In this document: piece by piece, positions 35,146 to 44,634 of the stretch
Position numbering within the stretch: the stretch's first letter is position 1
Layout: the number at the start of each line of letters is the position of its first letter
DNA from: Streptomyces sp. NBC_00224
GTDB lineage: Bacteria > Actinomycetota > Actinomycetes > Streptomycetales > Streptomycetaceae
NCBI RefSeq assembly: GCF_041435195.1
Contig: NZ_CP108106.1
Coordinates: 1,984,001 to 2,048,000, forward strand
Direction: 5' to 3'
Length of the DNA: 64,000 nt
Made by a program: the position numbers and the translations under genes
Notes under the pieces: model-generated
What the model was told of the DNA's origin: nothing
Databases searched by the model: none
Seen by the model: only the letters and a program-made list of their open reading frames with translations

Positions 35146-35952
35146 CGGCATCGCCTCGCTGTCCGGTACGGGCGTCGCGCCGCCGGTGAACCGCCGCAGC
35201 GCGTCGCCGTGCTCGACCCGGGCGGGAAAAGCGTCCCCGGCGGTCAGCCGGGCGAGGGAGGCGATCGGCAGCGGCCCGTGCGAGGCGAGCAGCACCACGT
35301 TGCCGAACCGCCGCCCGCGCAGCACCGAGGGCTCCGCGATCAGCGCGACCTGCTCGAACACCGCCCGGAAGGTGGCCAGCTGGGGGCGGAGGAAGTCGAA
35401 GGGCGCGCCGTCGGCGAGGTTGGCCGCGTAGAGCCCGCCGGGCCGCAGCACCCGCTCGGCGGTCCGCGCGTACTCGACCGAGGTGAGGTGCGCGGGCACC
35501 CGGGAGCCGCCGAACACGTCCGCGACGAGCAGATCGGCCGAGTCCGCCGGCGCGGCCTCGGTCCAGGCGCGGGCGTCGGCCGCGTGCACCCGGATCCCAC
35601 AGCCGTCGGGCAGCGGCAGATGCTCGGTGACCAGGGCGAGCAGCCCGCGGTCGGCCTCCACGACGTCCTGGCGCGAGCCCGGCCGGCTCGCCGCCAGATA
35701 GCGCGGCAGGGTGAGCCCGCCGCCGCCGAGGTGGATCACGTCGAGCGGTGCGCCCGGCTCCCCCGCGCAGTCGACGACATGGGCGAGCCTGCGGGTGTAC
35801 TCGAACTCGATGTACGTCGGGTCGTCGAGGTCGACGTACGACTGGGGCGCACCGTTCACGGTGAGCAGCCAGGCCCGCTCCCGGTCCACGTCGGGCATCA
35901 GCTTGGCGGTGCCCCAGTCCACTGTCCGGCTGACCGGTATCGGCTCGTTCAC
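35107..35952 (-). CDS. Spermidine-synthase-like methyltransferase-fold protein
   Basis: 281 aa. DVIHLGGGGLTLPRYLAASRPGSRQDVVEADRGLLAL is the SAM/dcSAM-binding core, followed by ADLLVADVFGGSRVPAHLTSVEYARTAERVLRPGGLYAANL, as in SpeE relatives. The gate residues of genuine spermidine synthases are not obvious, so polyamine synthesis is not certain; many actinobacterial members are of unknown function. A GTG start is used. The last 39 nt overlap the convergent MFS gene. Confidence 0.82.
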   Translation of the reverse strand: MNEPIPVSRTVDWGTAKLMPDVDRERAWLLTVNGAPQSYVDLDDPTYIEFEYTRRLAHVVDCAGEPGAPLDVIHLGGGGLTLPRYLAASRPGSRQDVVEADRGLLALVTEHLPLPDGCGIRVHAADARAWTEAAPADSADLLVADVFGGSRVPAHLTSVEYARTAERVLRPGGLYAANLADGAPFDFLRPQLATFRAVFEQVALIAEPSVLRGRRFGNVVLLASHGPLPIASLARLTAGDAFPARVEHGDALRRFTGGATPVPDSEAMPSPEPPEGAFGIG

Positions 35953-36041
35953 CGTCCCATTGTGCGGGACGCTCCGCGGGGAGCCCCCGGTAGGGACGCG
36001 GTACCGCAGCCGGCCTCCACACGTTCGCGCCCCTGATGGGA

Positions 36042-36881
36042 CTACGCCCAGAGCTCTGCCACGGCCGCCGCGTGGGCGGCTGCCTGGGTGCGGCCGGCGC
36101 GGGCGGCCGGGGCGCGGCGGGACGGCTCCAGGGAGTTGCGGCCGAAGGCGCGGCGGGCGGCGGAGTCCGGGGTGATGAGCTCGACGCGCGCCCCCGCGGC
36201 GGCCAGCTCGGCCACCTGGGTGCGCGGCGAGTCCAGCGGGCCGCCGCCGAGCGCCAGCGGCGCGAGGACCAGCACCCGGTCGTATCCGGCGGCGAGCTGG
36301 GCGTTGGCCGGGGAGTGCACTCCCCCGTCGATCCAGCGGCGGCCCTCGACGGTGACGGCGGGCCACACCCCGGGCACCGCGCAGCTGGCGGCGACCGCGT
36401 CCACCAGCTCCACGCCGCTCTCCCGGTCGAAGATCCGCAGTTCGCCGCTGTCCGCCGCGACCGCCGTGATCCGCAGCCGCCGCGCCGGCCACTCGTGCGC
36501 GACCAGCCGTCCGGCGATCACCTTGCGCCGGGCCGCCTCCTGGCCCGTGCCACCGGCGAGCGCCACCCGGCCCAGCTTTCTGCCGTACTCCTCGGGGGTA
36601 CGGGAGGTCAGCGCCGCGCGGGCGAACCGGAACAGCGCGGCCGGGCCCAGATTCGCCGGGACCTCGCCGTCGGGCCGGGCGAGCTGACGCTCATACAGCT
36701 GCGGCAACCCGATCCGCCCCGAGGTGATCTGCGCGGCGACCACCGAGCCCGCCGAGCTGCCGACCACCAGCTCGGCGCCGGTCACGTCGACGCCCGCCTC
36801 GGCGAGCCCGTACAGCATGCCGATCTCCCAGCCCACGCCGGTGATTCCGCCCGCGCCGAGCACCAGTGCCGTCTCTGCCAT
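36042..36881 (-). CDS. Patatin-like phospholipase
   Basis: 279 aa. LVLGAGGITGVGWEIGML is the oxyanion-hole region, ELVVGSSAGSVVA contains the nucleophile Ser (GSSAGS), and RRWIDGGVHSPANAQLA holds the Asp of the Ser-Asp dyad (DGG). The length matches small cytoplasmic bacterial patatins. The ending is Ala/Arg-rich. Single gene; no signal peptide. Lipid substrate not known. Confidence 0.92.
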   Translation of the reverse strand: MAETALVLGAGGITGVGWEIGMLYGLAEAGVDVTGAELVVGSSAGSVVAAQITSGRIGLPQLYERQLARPDGEVPANLGPAALFRFARAALTSRTPEEYGRKLGRVALAGGTGQEAARRKVIAGRLVAHEWPARRLRITAVAADSGELRIFDRESGVELVDAVAASCAVPGVWPAVTVEGRRWIDGGVHSPANAQLAAGYDRVLVLAPLALGGGPLDSPRTQVAELAAAGARVELITPDSAARRAFGRNSLEPSRRAPAARAGRTQAAAHAAAVAELWA

Positions 36882-36975
36882 GCCCGAAGCATGGCGGAAG
36901 GCGCGGGGCCCGCCTCCGCCGGGGGTGCCGGAGGAGGCGGGCCCGTTCGGCCGCGGGTCGGGGTTCGGCCGCCGG

Positions 36976-38145
36976 TCAGAGGAGGCCGGTGATCGTCCCG
37001 GCGCCGACCGTGCGTCCGCCCTCGCGGATCGCGAAGCCGAGCCCGGGCTCCAGCGGAGTGTCCCGGCCCAGCTCGACGGTCATGGTGACCGTGTCGCCGG
37101 GGCGCGCCACCGCCGCCTCGCCGAGGTCGACGTCCCCGACCACGTCCGCGGTACGGATGTAGAACTGCGGGCGGTAGCCGGTGGCGACCGGGGTGGTCCG
37201 CCCGCCCTCGCGCGCCGACAGGACGTACACCCGCGCGGTGAAGCGGCGGCTCGGCGTGACGCTGCCCGGCGCCGCGACCACATGGCCGCGCCGCACCGCG
37301 TCGCGGGGCACCCCGCGCAGCAGCAGCGCCACGTTGTCCCCGGCCTCGGCGGACTCCATCGGCTTGCCGAAGGTCTCCAGACCGGTGACGACCGTCTCCA
37401 AGTCCGCGCCGAGCACCTCGACCCGGTCGCCGACGCGGACCGTGCCGCGCTCCACGGCGCCGGTGACGACCGTGCCGCGGCCGGTGATGGTCAGCACGTT
37501 CTCCACCGGCAGCAGGAACGGTACGTCGGTGTAGCGGACCGGCATCGGCACATAGGTGTCGACCGCGTCGAGCAGCGCCTCGATCGCCGCCGTCCAGCGC
37601 GGGTCGCCCTCCAGCGCCTTCAGCCCGGAGACCCGGACGACGGGCACCGAGTCGCCCCCGTACCCGTGCGCCGAGAGCAGGTCGCGGACCTCCAGCTCGA
37701 CCAGGTCGGTCAGCTCCTCGTCACCCGCGTCGGCCTTGTTGAGCGCGACCACGATGTGGTCGACGCCGACCTGGCGGGCGAGCAGGACGTGCTCGGCGGT
37801 CTGCGGCATGATCCCGTCGAGCGCGGAGACGACGAGGATCGCCCCGTCCAGCTGGGCGGCGCCGGTGACCATGTTCTTGACGTAGTCGGCGTGCCCGGGC
37901 ATGTCGACGTGGGCGTAGTGGCGGGTGTCGGTCTCGTACTCGACGTGCGCGATGTTGATGGTGATGCCCCGCGCGGCCTCCTCCGGCGCCCGGTCGATCC
38001 GGTCGAACGGGACGAACGTGCCGGTGCCGCGCGCGGCGAGGACCTTGGTGATGGCGGCGGTCAACGTGGTCTTGCCGTGGTCGACATGACCCATCGTGCC
38101 GATGTTGAGGTGGGGCTTGGTGCGTACGTATGCCGTCTTGGACAT
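36976..38145 (-). CDS. tuf3: Divergent elongation factor Tu (tuf3 type)
   Basis: 389 aa EF-Tu with all GTPase motifs: G1 GHVDHGKT, switch [16 protein letters not shown]3 [12 protein letters not shown] and G4 NKAD. Domains 2 and 3 are complete to [13 protein letters not shown]. It differs widely from the standard streptomycete EF-Tu1 (for example DMPGH instead of DCPGH, altered domain 2 loops) and stands alone, not in a str operon, so I assign it to the tuf3 class. S. coelicolor Tuf3 is inessential and reported to be under stringent control. The ATG has GAGGGA 6 nt upstream. Confidence 0.88.
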   Translation of the reverse strand: MSKTAYVRTKPHLNIGTMGHVDHGKTTLTAAITKVLAARGTGTFVPFDRIDRAPEEAARGITINIAHVEYETDTRHYAHVDMPGHADYVKNMVTGAAQLDGAILVVSALDGIMPQTAEHVLLARQVGVDHIVVALNKADAGDEELTDLVELEVRDLLSAHGYGGDSVPVVRVSGLKALEGDPRWTAAIEALLDAVDTYVPMPVRYTDVPFLLPVENVLTITGRGTVVTGAVERGTVRVGDRVEVLGADLETVVTGLETFGKPMESAEAGDNVALLLRGVPRDAVRRGHVVAAPGSVTPSRRFTARVYVLSAREGGRTTPVATGYRPQFYIRTADVVGDVDLGEAAVARPGDTVTMTVELGRDTPLEPGLGFAIREGGRTVGAGTITGLL

Positions 38146-38686
38146 GGCTGTGTCCCTCAAATACCGAATGGCTCGAAGCTGCGACGGGACCCCTGGATCC
38201 GGCCGACCCTCCCCCTGCGGGGTCCGCCGGTCTCTCCGGGAAGGGTCAGCTTCGGGCGCCGCCGAGGGGCGCCGCGTCAGCGGCGACTGCCGCGATGGCG
38301 GCGATCGCCGCTGCGGCGAGGGCAGCCTTCGGCGCGTCCGCGACTGCGGACGGCGCTGCGGGGAAGGCGTGCCGGAACATGCTGCCGATCATTCCCCGGC
38401 GGGGGGCGGGCGTCGAATGGTTTTCGGTGGTGGGGAGTTGGGGCGGGGCTTGGAGGCGGGGCCTTGGCGGGCGGTGCCGCTTCCGGCACCCGCGTCTTCC
38501 GGCGAGCGCACGGCCGGGCCGCCCGTGTCGCGGCGCCGTGGCGTGCCCGGCGCGTGGGCGGAGCTCGCCGCAGGCGTTCCCGGCGGGGCTCATCCCTCTC
38601 GGATCCGGACGGCGTTCGCCCCGCCTACGGCCATAAGGCGACGCCCGTTACGGCGATCACATGCCCCGGTCGGTTACTCTCCCCGG
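38146..38686. other. 540-nt divergent intergenic region between tuf3 and the TVP38 gene
   Basis: No convincing long gene. The part next to tuf3 carries its ribosome site and must hold its promoter. The middle is dense in short GC palindromes (such as GGCGGCGATCGCCGC near 38295). A 48-codon Ala-rich minus-strand ORF is listed separately. At the right end TACTCT (38675-38680) lies 6 nt before the TVP38 ATG and may be a leaderless -10. Confidence 0.45.
38246..38392 (-). CDS. Possible 48-aa Ala-rich small protein
   Basis: [21 protein letters not shown] and a following run of Ala with Ile/Val, ending PLGGARS. Codons end mainly in G or C, and a weak GGGGA precedes the ATG. It could be a small membrane-active peptide or simply a chance frame in palindromic GC-rich DNA. 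Confidence 0.2.
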   Translation of the reverse strand: MIGSMFRHAFPAAPSAVADAPKAALAAAAIAAIAAVAADAAPLGGARS

Positions 38687-39502
38687 ATGCTCGACGACCT
38701 AGTCGCCCGACCGTCCGCCGGGCTCGCCGTGCGCTGCACCAGGGCCCTGCTCTCGCCCTGGACGCGGCTGGCCCTCCTGGTGCTGGTGCTCGCGGCGGCC
38801 GCCACGACCGTGCTGCTCCTCGAACCGCAGCGGCTGCTCGCCGACGGCTGGCCGCACCGGCTGAGCGGCGGCGCCGCGGTGGTCCTGTTCGGTGTGGCGT
38901 ACGGCCTGTGCACCGCGGCGTTCGTACCGCGCCCGCTGCTCAACCTGGCCGCGGGCGCGATCTTCGGGTCGCAGGCGGGCCTGGCGTCCGCGCTCGCCGG
39001 GACGGTGCTCGGCGCCGGGATCTCGTTCGGTCTCGGCCGGGTGCTCGGCCAGGACGCGCTGCGGCCGCTGCTGCGGGGCCGCTGGCTCAAGGCGGCGGAC
39101 GGCCAGCTCAGCAGGCACGGATTCCGGTCGATGATGGCGATCCGGCTCTTCCCCGGCGTGCCGTTCGCGGCGGCCAACTACTGCGCGGCGGTCTCCCGGA
39201 TGGGCTGGCTGCCGTTCCTGCTCGCCACGGGCCTCGGTTCGGTGCCGAACACGGCGGCGTACGTGGTCGCGGGCAGCCGGGCCGCCTCCCCGACCTCGCC
39301 GGTCTTCCTGATCGCGATGGCGTTCATCGCGGTGTCGGGCCTGGGCGCGGCGGCGGTGGCGTGGCGAAAGCGGCACCGGTTGAGCGGGCGGGCGGAGACG
39401 CCGGGGGCATCCTTGTCCGGGGCACCCGCCGGGCCGGAGGCACCCACCCCCGCCACCACGCAGGCGCCCGTCGCCCCGCCCGCGCCCGACCGGACCGCAT
39501 AA
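38687..39502 (+). CDS. TVP38/TMEM64 family membrane protein
   Basis: 271 aa. About six membrane helices with a VTT/SNARE-associated core: FVPRPLLNLAAGAIFGSQAGLASALAGTVLGAGISFGLGRVLG, then RLFPGVPFAAANYCAAVSRMGWLPFLLATGLGSVPNTAAYVVAG. The C-terminal 45 residues are an Ala/Pro-rich tail. A role in lipid handling similar to DedA is likely from the fold. No Shine-Dalgarno site; TACTCT 6 nt upstream suggests leaderless expression. Confidence 0.88.
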   Translation: MLDDLVARPSAGLAVRCTRALLSPWTRLALLVLVLAAAATTVLLLEPQRLLADGWPHRLSGGAAVVLFGVAYGLCTAAFVPRPLLNLAAGAIFGSQAGLASALAGTVLGAGISFGLGRVLGQDALRPLLRGRWLKAADGQLSRHGFRSMMAIRLFPGVPFAAANYCAAVSRMGWLPFLLATGLGSVPNTAAYVVAGSRAASPTSPVFLIAMAFIAVSGLGAAAVAWRKRHRLSGRAETPGASLSGAPAGPEAPTPATTQAPVAPPAPDRTA

Positions 39503-39622
39503 CTCCCGCTTCATCTCCGGCCTGTACGCTGCCCTCCGACCGGCCGTCGATCACACCATCACACCGACCGTCGGATCGTCGCGCCCGCAACCGTCTTCAG
39601 CACCCGGGATGGCCCACGCCCC

Positions 39623-40501
39623 ATGTCTTGGTTCGAATCGTTCATACTCGGGCTCGTCCAGGGGCTGACGGAGTTCCTGCCGATCTCCTCCAGCGCGCAC
39701 CTCCGCCTCACCGCGGCCTTCGCCGACTGGCAGGACCCGGGACCGGCGTTCACCGCGATCACGCAGATCGGCACCGAGACGGCCGTCCTCATCTACTTCC
39801 GCAAGGACATCGTCCGGATCATCTCGGCGTGGTTCCGCTCGCTCACCGACCGGCGGATGCGCGGCGACCAGGACGCCCGGATGGGCTGGCTGGTCATCGT
39901 CGGCTCGATCCCGATCGGTGTGCTCGGCATCGTCCTCAAGGACCAGATCGACACCACTTTCCGCGATCTGCGGGTCATCGCCACCACGCTGGTCGTGATG
40001 GGCGTCGTCCTCGGCATCGCCGACCGCCGCGCCGCCCGGGACGAGGCGGGCGGCCGCCACCGCGCGGCCACGCAGCGCAAGTCGCTCCAGGACCTGAGCG
40101 TCAAGGACGGCCTGGTCTACGGCCTGTGCCAGGCCATGGCCCTGATCCCGGGCGTCTCCCGCTCGGGCGCCACCATCAGCGGCGGCCTGCTGATGGGCTA
40201 CACCCGTGAGTCCGCGGCCCGCTACTCCTTCCTGCTCGCCATCCCGGCGGTACTGGCGTCCGGCGTCTTCGAACTCAAGGACGCGGGCGGCGAAGGCCAG
40301 GCCCCGATGGCCGAGACGCTCTTCGCGACGGTGATCGCGTTCGGCGTCGGATACGTCGTCATCGCCTGGTTCATGAAGTTCATCTCCAGCAAGAGCTTCA
40401 TGCCGTTCGTCGTCTACCGCATCCTGCTCGGCATCGTCCTCTTCGCCCTGGTCGGAGCCGATGTCCTCAGCCCGCACGCGGGGGAGGTCTCGGGCGGCTG
40501 A
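39623..40501 (+). CDS. uppP: Undecaprenyl-diphosphatase UppP (BacA type)
   Basis: 292 aa polytopic enzyme that recycles the undecaprenyl pyrophosphate carrier in cell-wall synthesis; its overproduction is linked to bacitracin resistance. LGLVQGLTEFLPISSSAHLRL is the BacA signature, with the catalytic Glu in QGxTE, and GLCQAMALIPGVSRSGATISGG is the second conserved motif. Eight or so membrane helices follow in order. The ATG is the first with family-like sequence. It lies 120 nt downstream of the TVP38 gene on the same strand. Confidence 0.95.
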   Translation: MSWFESFILGLVQGLTEFLPISSSAHLRLTAAFADWQDPGPAFTAITQIGTETAVLIYFRKDIVRIISAWFRSLTDRRMRGDQDARMGWLVIVGSIPIGVLGIVLKDQIDTTFRDLRVIATTLVVMGVVLGIADRRAARDEAGGRHRAATQRKSLQDLSVKDGLVYGLCQAMALIPGVSRSGATISGGLLMGYTRESAARYSFLLAIPAVLASGVFELKDAGGEGQAPMAETLFATVIAFGVGYVVIAWFMKFISSKSFMPFVVYRILLGIVLFALVGADVLSPHAGEVSGG

Positions 40502-40523
40502 CACGGGCCCGGGGAGGCGTACC

Positions 40524-41321
40524 TCACTCCCCGAACACCCCATGCCGCCCCGCACCCCCCGCGAACCGGGCCGCCCCCTCCCCCGCCCGCTCCAGCGACC
40601 GTATGCCGTGGGCCAGTTCGTTGCGCAGGGCCTCCGGCTCGGGCAGGGGCTCCTGTTCCAGGAGGGAGAGGCGGTCCTCGCGGAGGCAGAGTTGGGGGAA
40701 GGCCGCGATCTCCGACGCCAGCTTCTCGGCCGCCGCGCGGGCCGTGCCGTTCGGCACCACCCGGTCGGCGAGGCCGATCGAGAGCGCCTCGGCCGCGTCG
40801 ACCGGGCGGCCGGTGAGGACCAGGTCCATCGCGCGGCCCGCGCCGATCAGCCGAGGCAGCCGTACCGTACCGCCGTCGATCAGCGGGACGCCCCAGCGGC
40901 GGCAGAAGACGCCGAAGACCGCGTCCTGTTCGGCCACCCGCAGATCGCACCAGAGCGCCAGCTCCAGGCCGCCCGCCACGGCGTGTCCGGAGATCGCCGC
41001 GATCACCGGCTTGGTCAGGCGCATCCGGGTCGGGCCCATCGGGCCGTCGCCGTCCTCGGTCACCGCGTTGCCGTGCTCGGTGCCGATGGCCTTGAGGTCG
41101 GCGCCCGCGCAGAACGTGCCGCCCTCGCCCCAGAGCACCGCGACCGCCGCCTCGTCGTCGGCCTCGAAGGCGCGGAAGGCGTCGGCGAGCTCGCGGGCGG
41201 TGGGCCCGTCCACGGCGTTGCGCGCGTGGGGGCGGGAGAGCACCACGGTCGTGACGGGGCCGCTGCGCTCGCTGCGGACGCAGGCACGGGCGGAGGCGGC
41301 GGATTCGCTCGGTACGGTCAT
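40524..41321 (-). CDS. Enoyl-CoA hydratase/isomerase family protein
   Basis: 265 aa crotonase-fold enzyme. VVLSRPHARNAVDGPTARELADAF is the typical start, GGTFCAGADLKAIG forms the oxyanion hole, HAVAGGLELALWCDLRVA is the second conserved block, and VFCRRWGVPLIDGGTVRLPRLIG the third. The hydratase Glu pair is not complete by eye, so isomerase or hydratase activity cannot be decided. Single gene convergent with uppP (22 nt between stops). Confidence 0.9.
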   Translation of the reverse strand: MTVPSESAASARACVRSERSGPVTTVVLSRPHARNAVDGPTARELADAFRAFEADDEAAVAVLWGEGGTFCAGADLKAIGTEHGNAVTEDGDGPMGPTRMRLTKPVIAAISGHAVAGGLELALWCDLRVAEQDAVFGVFCRRWGVPLIDGGTVRLPRLIGAGRAMDLVLTGRPVDAAEALSIGLADRVVPNGTARAAAEKLASEIAAFPQLCLREDRLSLLEQEPLPEPEALRNELAHGIRSLERAGEGAARFAGGAGRHGVFGE

Positions 41322-41430
41322 GGCGCCCACCGGTAGCACGCGCCTCCCGGCGCCCACAAGAGCGGGGCCGTCCAGGTTGTCGGCCGTCGGGGCCCTTGGC
41401 CCCCCGCGCCCGCTGCCGGAGACTGTGGCG

Positions 41431-41916
41431 ATGACCCAGCGTGTGGAACTCTCGACCGTGATGGACCGGCTCGCCATCGATGAACTCGTCACGGGCTACG
41501 CGGCCGCCGTCGACGACGCCGACTGGTCCGCGTACGGGGAGCTGTTCACTCCGGACGGGCGCGCCGACTACCGGATGGCGGGCGGTGTGGAGGGGCCGGC
41601 GGCCGAGGTCGCGGCCTGGCTCGCGGAGACCATGCGGCTCTTCCCGGTCCGCCAGCACCTGATCGTCAACCGGCTGCTCACCCTCCAGGACCTCGGCGGC
41701 TATCCCGGCGACCGGGCTCAGGTGCGGGCCGACTACCTCAATCCGATGCGGTTCGGCGCGCAGGACGACGGCGACGGCGGGCCGGTGGAGCCCAACTTCG
41801 TCTCCGGCGGCCGGTACGCGTTCTCGGTGCTGCGCACCGACGCGGGCTGGCGGCTGCGCGAGGTGACCGTGCACGAGAAGTGGCGGCATGTGTCGGGGGC
41901 GCTCGGCACGGACTGA
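41431..41916 (+). CDS. SnoaL-like (NTF2-fold) protein
   Basis: 161 aa with a first helix MDRLAIDELVTGYAAAVDDADWSAYGELFTPDGRADYRMAGG, typical of the SnoaL_4/NTF2-like group. A RYAFSVLRTDAGWRLREVTVHEKW ending strand pair follows. Such proteins are cyclases, isomerases or ring-hydroxylation subunits, or have no known activity. A GTG two codons upstream is also possible. Divergent from the enoyl-CoA hydratase gene. Confidence 0.8.
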   Translation: MTQRVELSTVMDRLAIDELVTGYAAAVDDADWSAYGELFTPDGRADYRMAGGVEGPAAEVAAWLAETMRLFPVRQHLIVNRLLTLQDLGGYPGDRAQVRADYLNPMRFGAQDDGDGGPVEPNFVSGGRYAFSVLRTDAGWRLREVTVHEKWRHVSGALGTD

Positions 41917-42064
41917 ACGGGGCGTACGGGCGCACGACGGGGCGGACTCGCCGGGCGCGCGGGCCATCTGGGCGCGGCCGCCCCGCTGCCGCACACTGAG
42001 GGCGCACACTGGGGACACGCCCGGGCGGAAGCCACCGCTCATGGGCGGGGCGAGGAGGCGTGGC

Positions 42065-43669
42065 ATGCGGGTTCCGGTCGGGCTGCGGCACGCTCTCACG
42101 GGGCTGCGCCACCGTCTGATGGTGTCGCGGTGGTGGCGGGGCACGGCGGCGCTGCTCGCCGGCGCGCTCCCGGCCCTGGCGTTCCCGGCGCCGGGCCTGT
42201 GGTGGTTCGCGTACGTCGCGCTGGTGCCGTGGCTGCTGCTGATCCGCTCGGCCCGCGACGGGCGGCGGGCCGCGCTCGACGGCTGGCTGGGCGGCACCGG
42301 GTTCATGCTCGCGGTGCACCACTGGCTGATGCCGAGCCTGACCGTCTTCATCGTCGTCCTGGCCGCGCTCCTGGGGCTGCTGTGGGCGCCGTGGGGCGTC
42401 CTCGTGCGCTCGACGCTCGGCGGTCCCGGCGCGGGCAGGCCCTCGCCGCTGCGCGCGACGGCCGCGCTCGCGGTGCTGCCCTCGGGCTGGCTGATGGTCG
42501 AACTGGTCCGCTCCTGGCAGGGGTTGGGCGGCCCGTGGGGGGTGCTCGGCTCCAGCCAGTGGCAAGTGGCTCCGGCGCTGCGCCTCGCCTCGGTCGGCGG
42601 GGTCTGGCTGGTGAGCCTGTTCGTGGTGGCCGCCAACGTCGCGGTGACGGTGCTGCTCGTCTCCCGCCCGGCGCGTACGCCCGTGGTGGCCGCGGTGCTC
42701 GCCGGGGCCGTCGCCGCCGGGGCCGTGTGGGCATGGGCGCCGCGTCCCGAACGGGCGGGCCGGGTGCGGGTGGCCGTCGTCCAGCCGGGCATGTACGAGA
42801 GCGGCGGCTCCCGCTTCGCCCGCAGCGAGGCCCTGACCCGGGAACTGGCGGGGCGGGACGTGGACCTGGTGGTGTGGGGCGAGAGCAGCGTCGGCTCCGA
42901 CCTGACGGCCCGGCCGGACCTCGCGGCCAGGATCACCGCGCTCTCGCGGGCGGTGGGCGCGGACATCCTGGTGAACGTGGACGCCCGCCGCGCCGACCGG
43001 CCGGGGATCTTCAAGAGCTCGGTCCTGGTCGGGCCGGACGGGCCGACGGGCGACCGCTACGACAAGATGCGGCTGGTGCCGTTCGGCGAGTACATCCCGG
43101 CCCGCTCGCTGCTCGGCTGGGCCACCTCCGTCGGCAAGGCCGCGGGCGAGGACCGGCGCCGGGGCTCGACGCCGGTGGTGATGACGCTGCCGGACGGGCT
43201 GCGGATCGGTCCGGTGATCTGCTTCGAGTCGGCGTTCCCGGACATGAGCCGCCATCTGGTGCGCGAGGGCGCCCGGTTGATCGTCGCCCAGTCGTCGACG
43301 TCGTCGTTCCAGCACAGCTGGGCGCCCGCGCAGCACGCCTCGCTCGCCGCGCTGCGCGCCGCCGAGACGGGCCGCCCGGCCGTGCACGCCACGCTCACCG
43401 GGATCAGCGCGGTGTACGGCCCGGACGGCCGGCGGATCGGCCACTGGCTCGGCACCACAAGCAGCACGGCCGGGGTCTACGACGTGCCGCTCGCCGACGG
43501 CACCACCCTCTACGTCCGGTTCGGCGACTGGGCGGTGTACGCGGCGCTGCTGGTCCTCGCCGCGTACTGCGCCTTCACGGGGCGGCGCTCGCTCAGGAGG
43601 CCTGCTCCAGAGCCTCCCGTACCACCCGCTCGCACAGCTCGTGCGTCGCAAGAGCGTCCCGTGCACTGA
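42065..43669 (+). CDS. lnt: Apolipoprotein N-acyltransferase
   Basis: 534 aa membrane enzyme that adds the third acyl chain to lipoproteins. The N-terminal half has about seven hydrophobic helices, with the GxLxGxG-like GWLMVELVRSWQGLGGPWGVLGSSQW. The C-terminal half is a nitrilase domain with the Glu in VVWGESS, the Lys in YDKMRLVPFGEY and the Cys in VICFESAFPD, so the Glu-Lys-Cys triad is complete. The start ATG has GAGGAGG upstream. The last 77 nt overlap the convergent oxidoreductase gene; its Pro/Ala tail is dispensable-looking. Confidence 0.93.
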   Translation: MRVPVGLRHALTGLRHRLMVSRWWRGTAALLAGALPALAFPAPGLWWFAYVALVPWLLLIRSARDGRRAALDGWLGGTGFMLAVHHWLMPSLTVFIVVLAALLGLLWAPWGVLVRSTLGGPGAGRPSPLRATAALAVLPSGWLMVELVRSWQGLGGPWGVLGSSQWQVAPALRLASVGGVWLVSLFVVAANVAVTVLLVSRPARTPVVAAVLAGAVAAGAVWAWAPRPERAGRVRVAVVQPGMYESGGSRFARSEALTRELAGRDVDLVVWGESSVGSDLTARPDLAARITALSRAVGADILVNVDARRADRPGIFKSSVLVGPDGPTGDRYDKMRLVPFGEYIPARSLLGWATSVGKAAGEDRRRGSTPVVMTLPDGLRIGPVICFESAFPDMSRHLVREGARLIVAQSSTSSFQHSWAPAQHASLAALRAAETGRPAVHATLTGISAVYGPDGRRIGHWLGTTSSTAGVYDVPLADGTTLYVRFGDWAVYAALLVLAAYCAFTGRRSLRRPAPEPPVPPARTARASQERPVH

Positions 43670-44498
43670 CCAGCTTCCCGGCCCGTACGGCGTCGAGGAA
43701 GGAGTGCACGGCCTGCTCGATGCCGCGCTGGCGGGCCACCGGAACCCAGTCGCCGCGCCGGCGCACGGTCGGCTGGCCCTTGTGGTCGACGACGTCGGCC
43801 AGATTGAGCACCTGCCGCTTGGTGTCCTGTCCGGAGACCTCCAGGATCTCCTCGGTGGAGCCGTTCATCCGGTTCATCGTGCCGATGGCGGTGAAGCCGT
43901 CGCCGGAGAGCTGGAGGACGACGTGCTCCATCAGTCCCTCGCGCACCCGGGCTCGTACGACCGTGTGCTCGACGGGCCCCGGCGCCAAAAAGCGCAGGGT
44001 GTCCACGACGTGGATGAAGTCGTCCAGGACCAGCGTGCGCGGGTCCTCGGGGAGCCCGACGCGGTTCTTCTGCATCAGGATGAGCTCGCGCGGGTGCTCG
44101 GCGCACTGCGCGTAGCCGGGCGCGAGCCGCCGGTTGAAGCCGACGGTCAGGCTCACACCGCGCTCCTCGGCGAGCTCCACGAGCCGCTGGGAGTCGGCGA
44201 GTTCGTACGCCAGCGGCTTGTCGACGTAGGTCGCCACGCCCGCTTCGAGCAGCCGGGTCACGATCGTCGGGTGCACGGCGGTCGGCGCGTGCACGAAGGC
44301 CGCGTCGAGGCCCTGCGCGAGGAGCGCGTCGAGCTCGGTGTGGCGCTGCGCGAGTGGGACGTGGTGGGTGTCGGCGACCCGCGCGAGAGTGGCGGGGGTG
44401 CGGGTCTGCAGATGCAGCTCCACCCCCGGCAGGGTGGTCAGGACCGGCAGATAGGCCTTCTGCGCGATGTCCCCGAGTCCGATGCAGCCGACCTTCAC
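43593..44498 (-). CDS. Gfo/Idh/MocA family oxidoreductase
   Basis: 301 aa. The N-terminal Rossmann fold (VGCIGLGDIAQKAYLPVL) is followed by the family active-site Lys in YVDKPLAYELADSQRL and by GFNRRLAPGY. The C-terminal alpha/beta domain carries IHVVDTLRFLAPG (His of the catalytic triad). Substrate is probably a sugar or cyclitol, not known. A GTG start is used, with AGGAGA 6 nt upstream. The 3' end overlaps lnt. Confidence 0.9.
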   Translation of the reverse strand: MKVGCIGLGDIAQKAYLPVLTTLPGVELHLQTRTPATLARVADTHHVPLAQRHTELDALLAQGLDAAFVHAPTAVHPTIVTRLLEAGVATYVDKPLAYELADSQRLVELAEERGVSLTVGFNRRLAPGYAQCAEHPRELILMQKNRVGLPEDPRTLVLDDFIHVVDTLRFLAPGPVEHTVVRARVREGLMEHVVLQLSGDGFTAIGTMNRMNGSTEEILEVSGQDTKRQVLNLADVVDHKGQPTVRRRGDWVPVARQRGIEQAVHSFLDAVRAGKLVSARDALATHELCERVVREALEQAS

Positions 44499-44634
44499 GA
44501 AGTCTCCTGTCGCCGTCCGGTTTCCTGCTTCCTTGCCTGGTCAGCATACGTGGGGCGGAACGGCTGCCGGACGGCGCGGAACGGCGCCCGATATCCCGTG
44601 GCGGTGGCGGGGGCGATCCGTGAGGATGGCCGCC

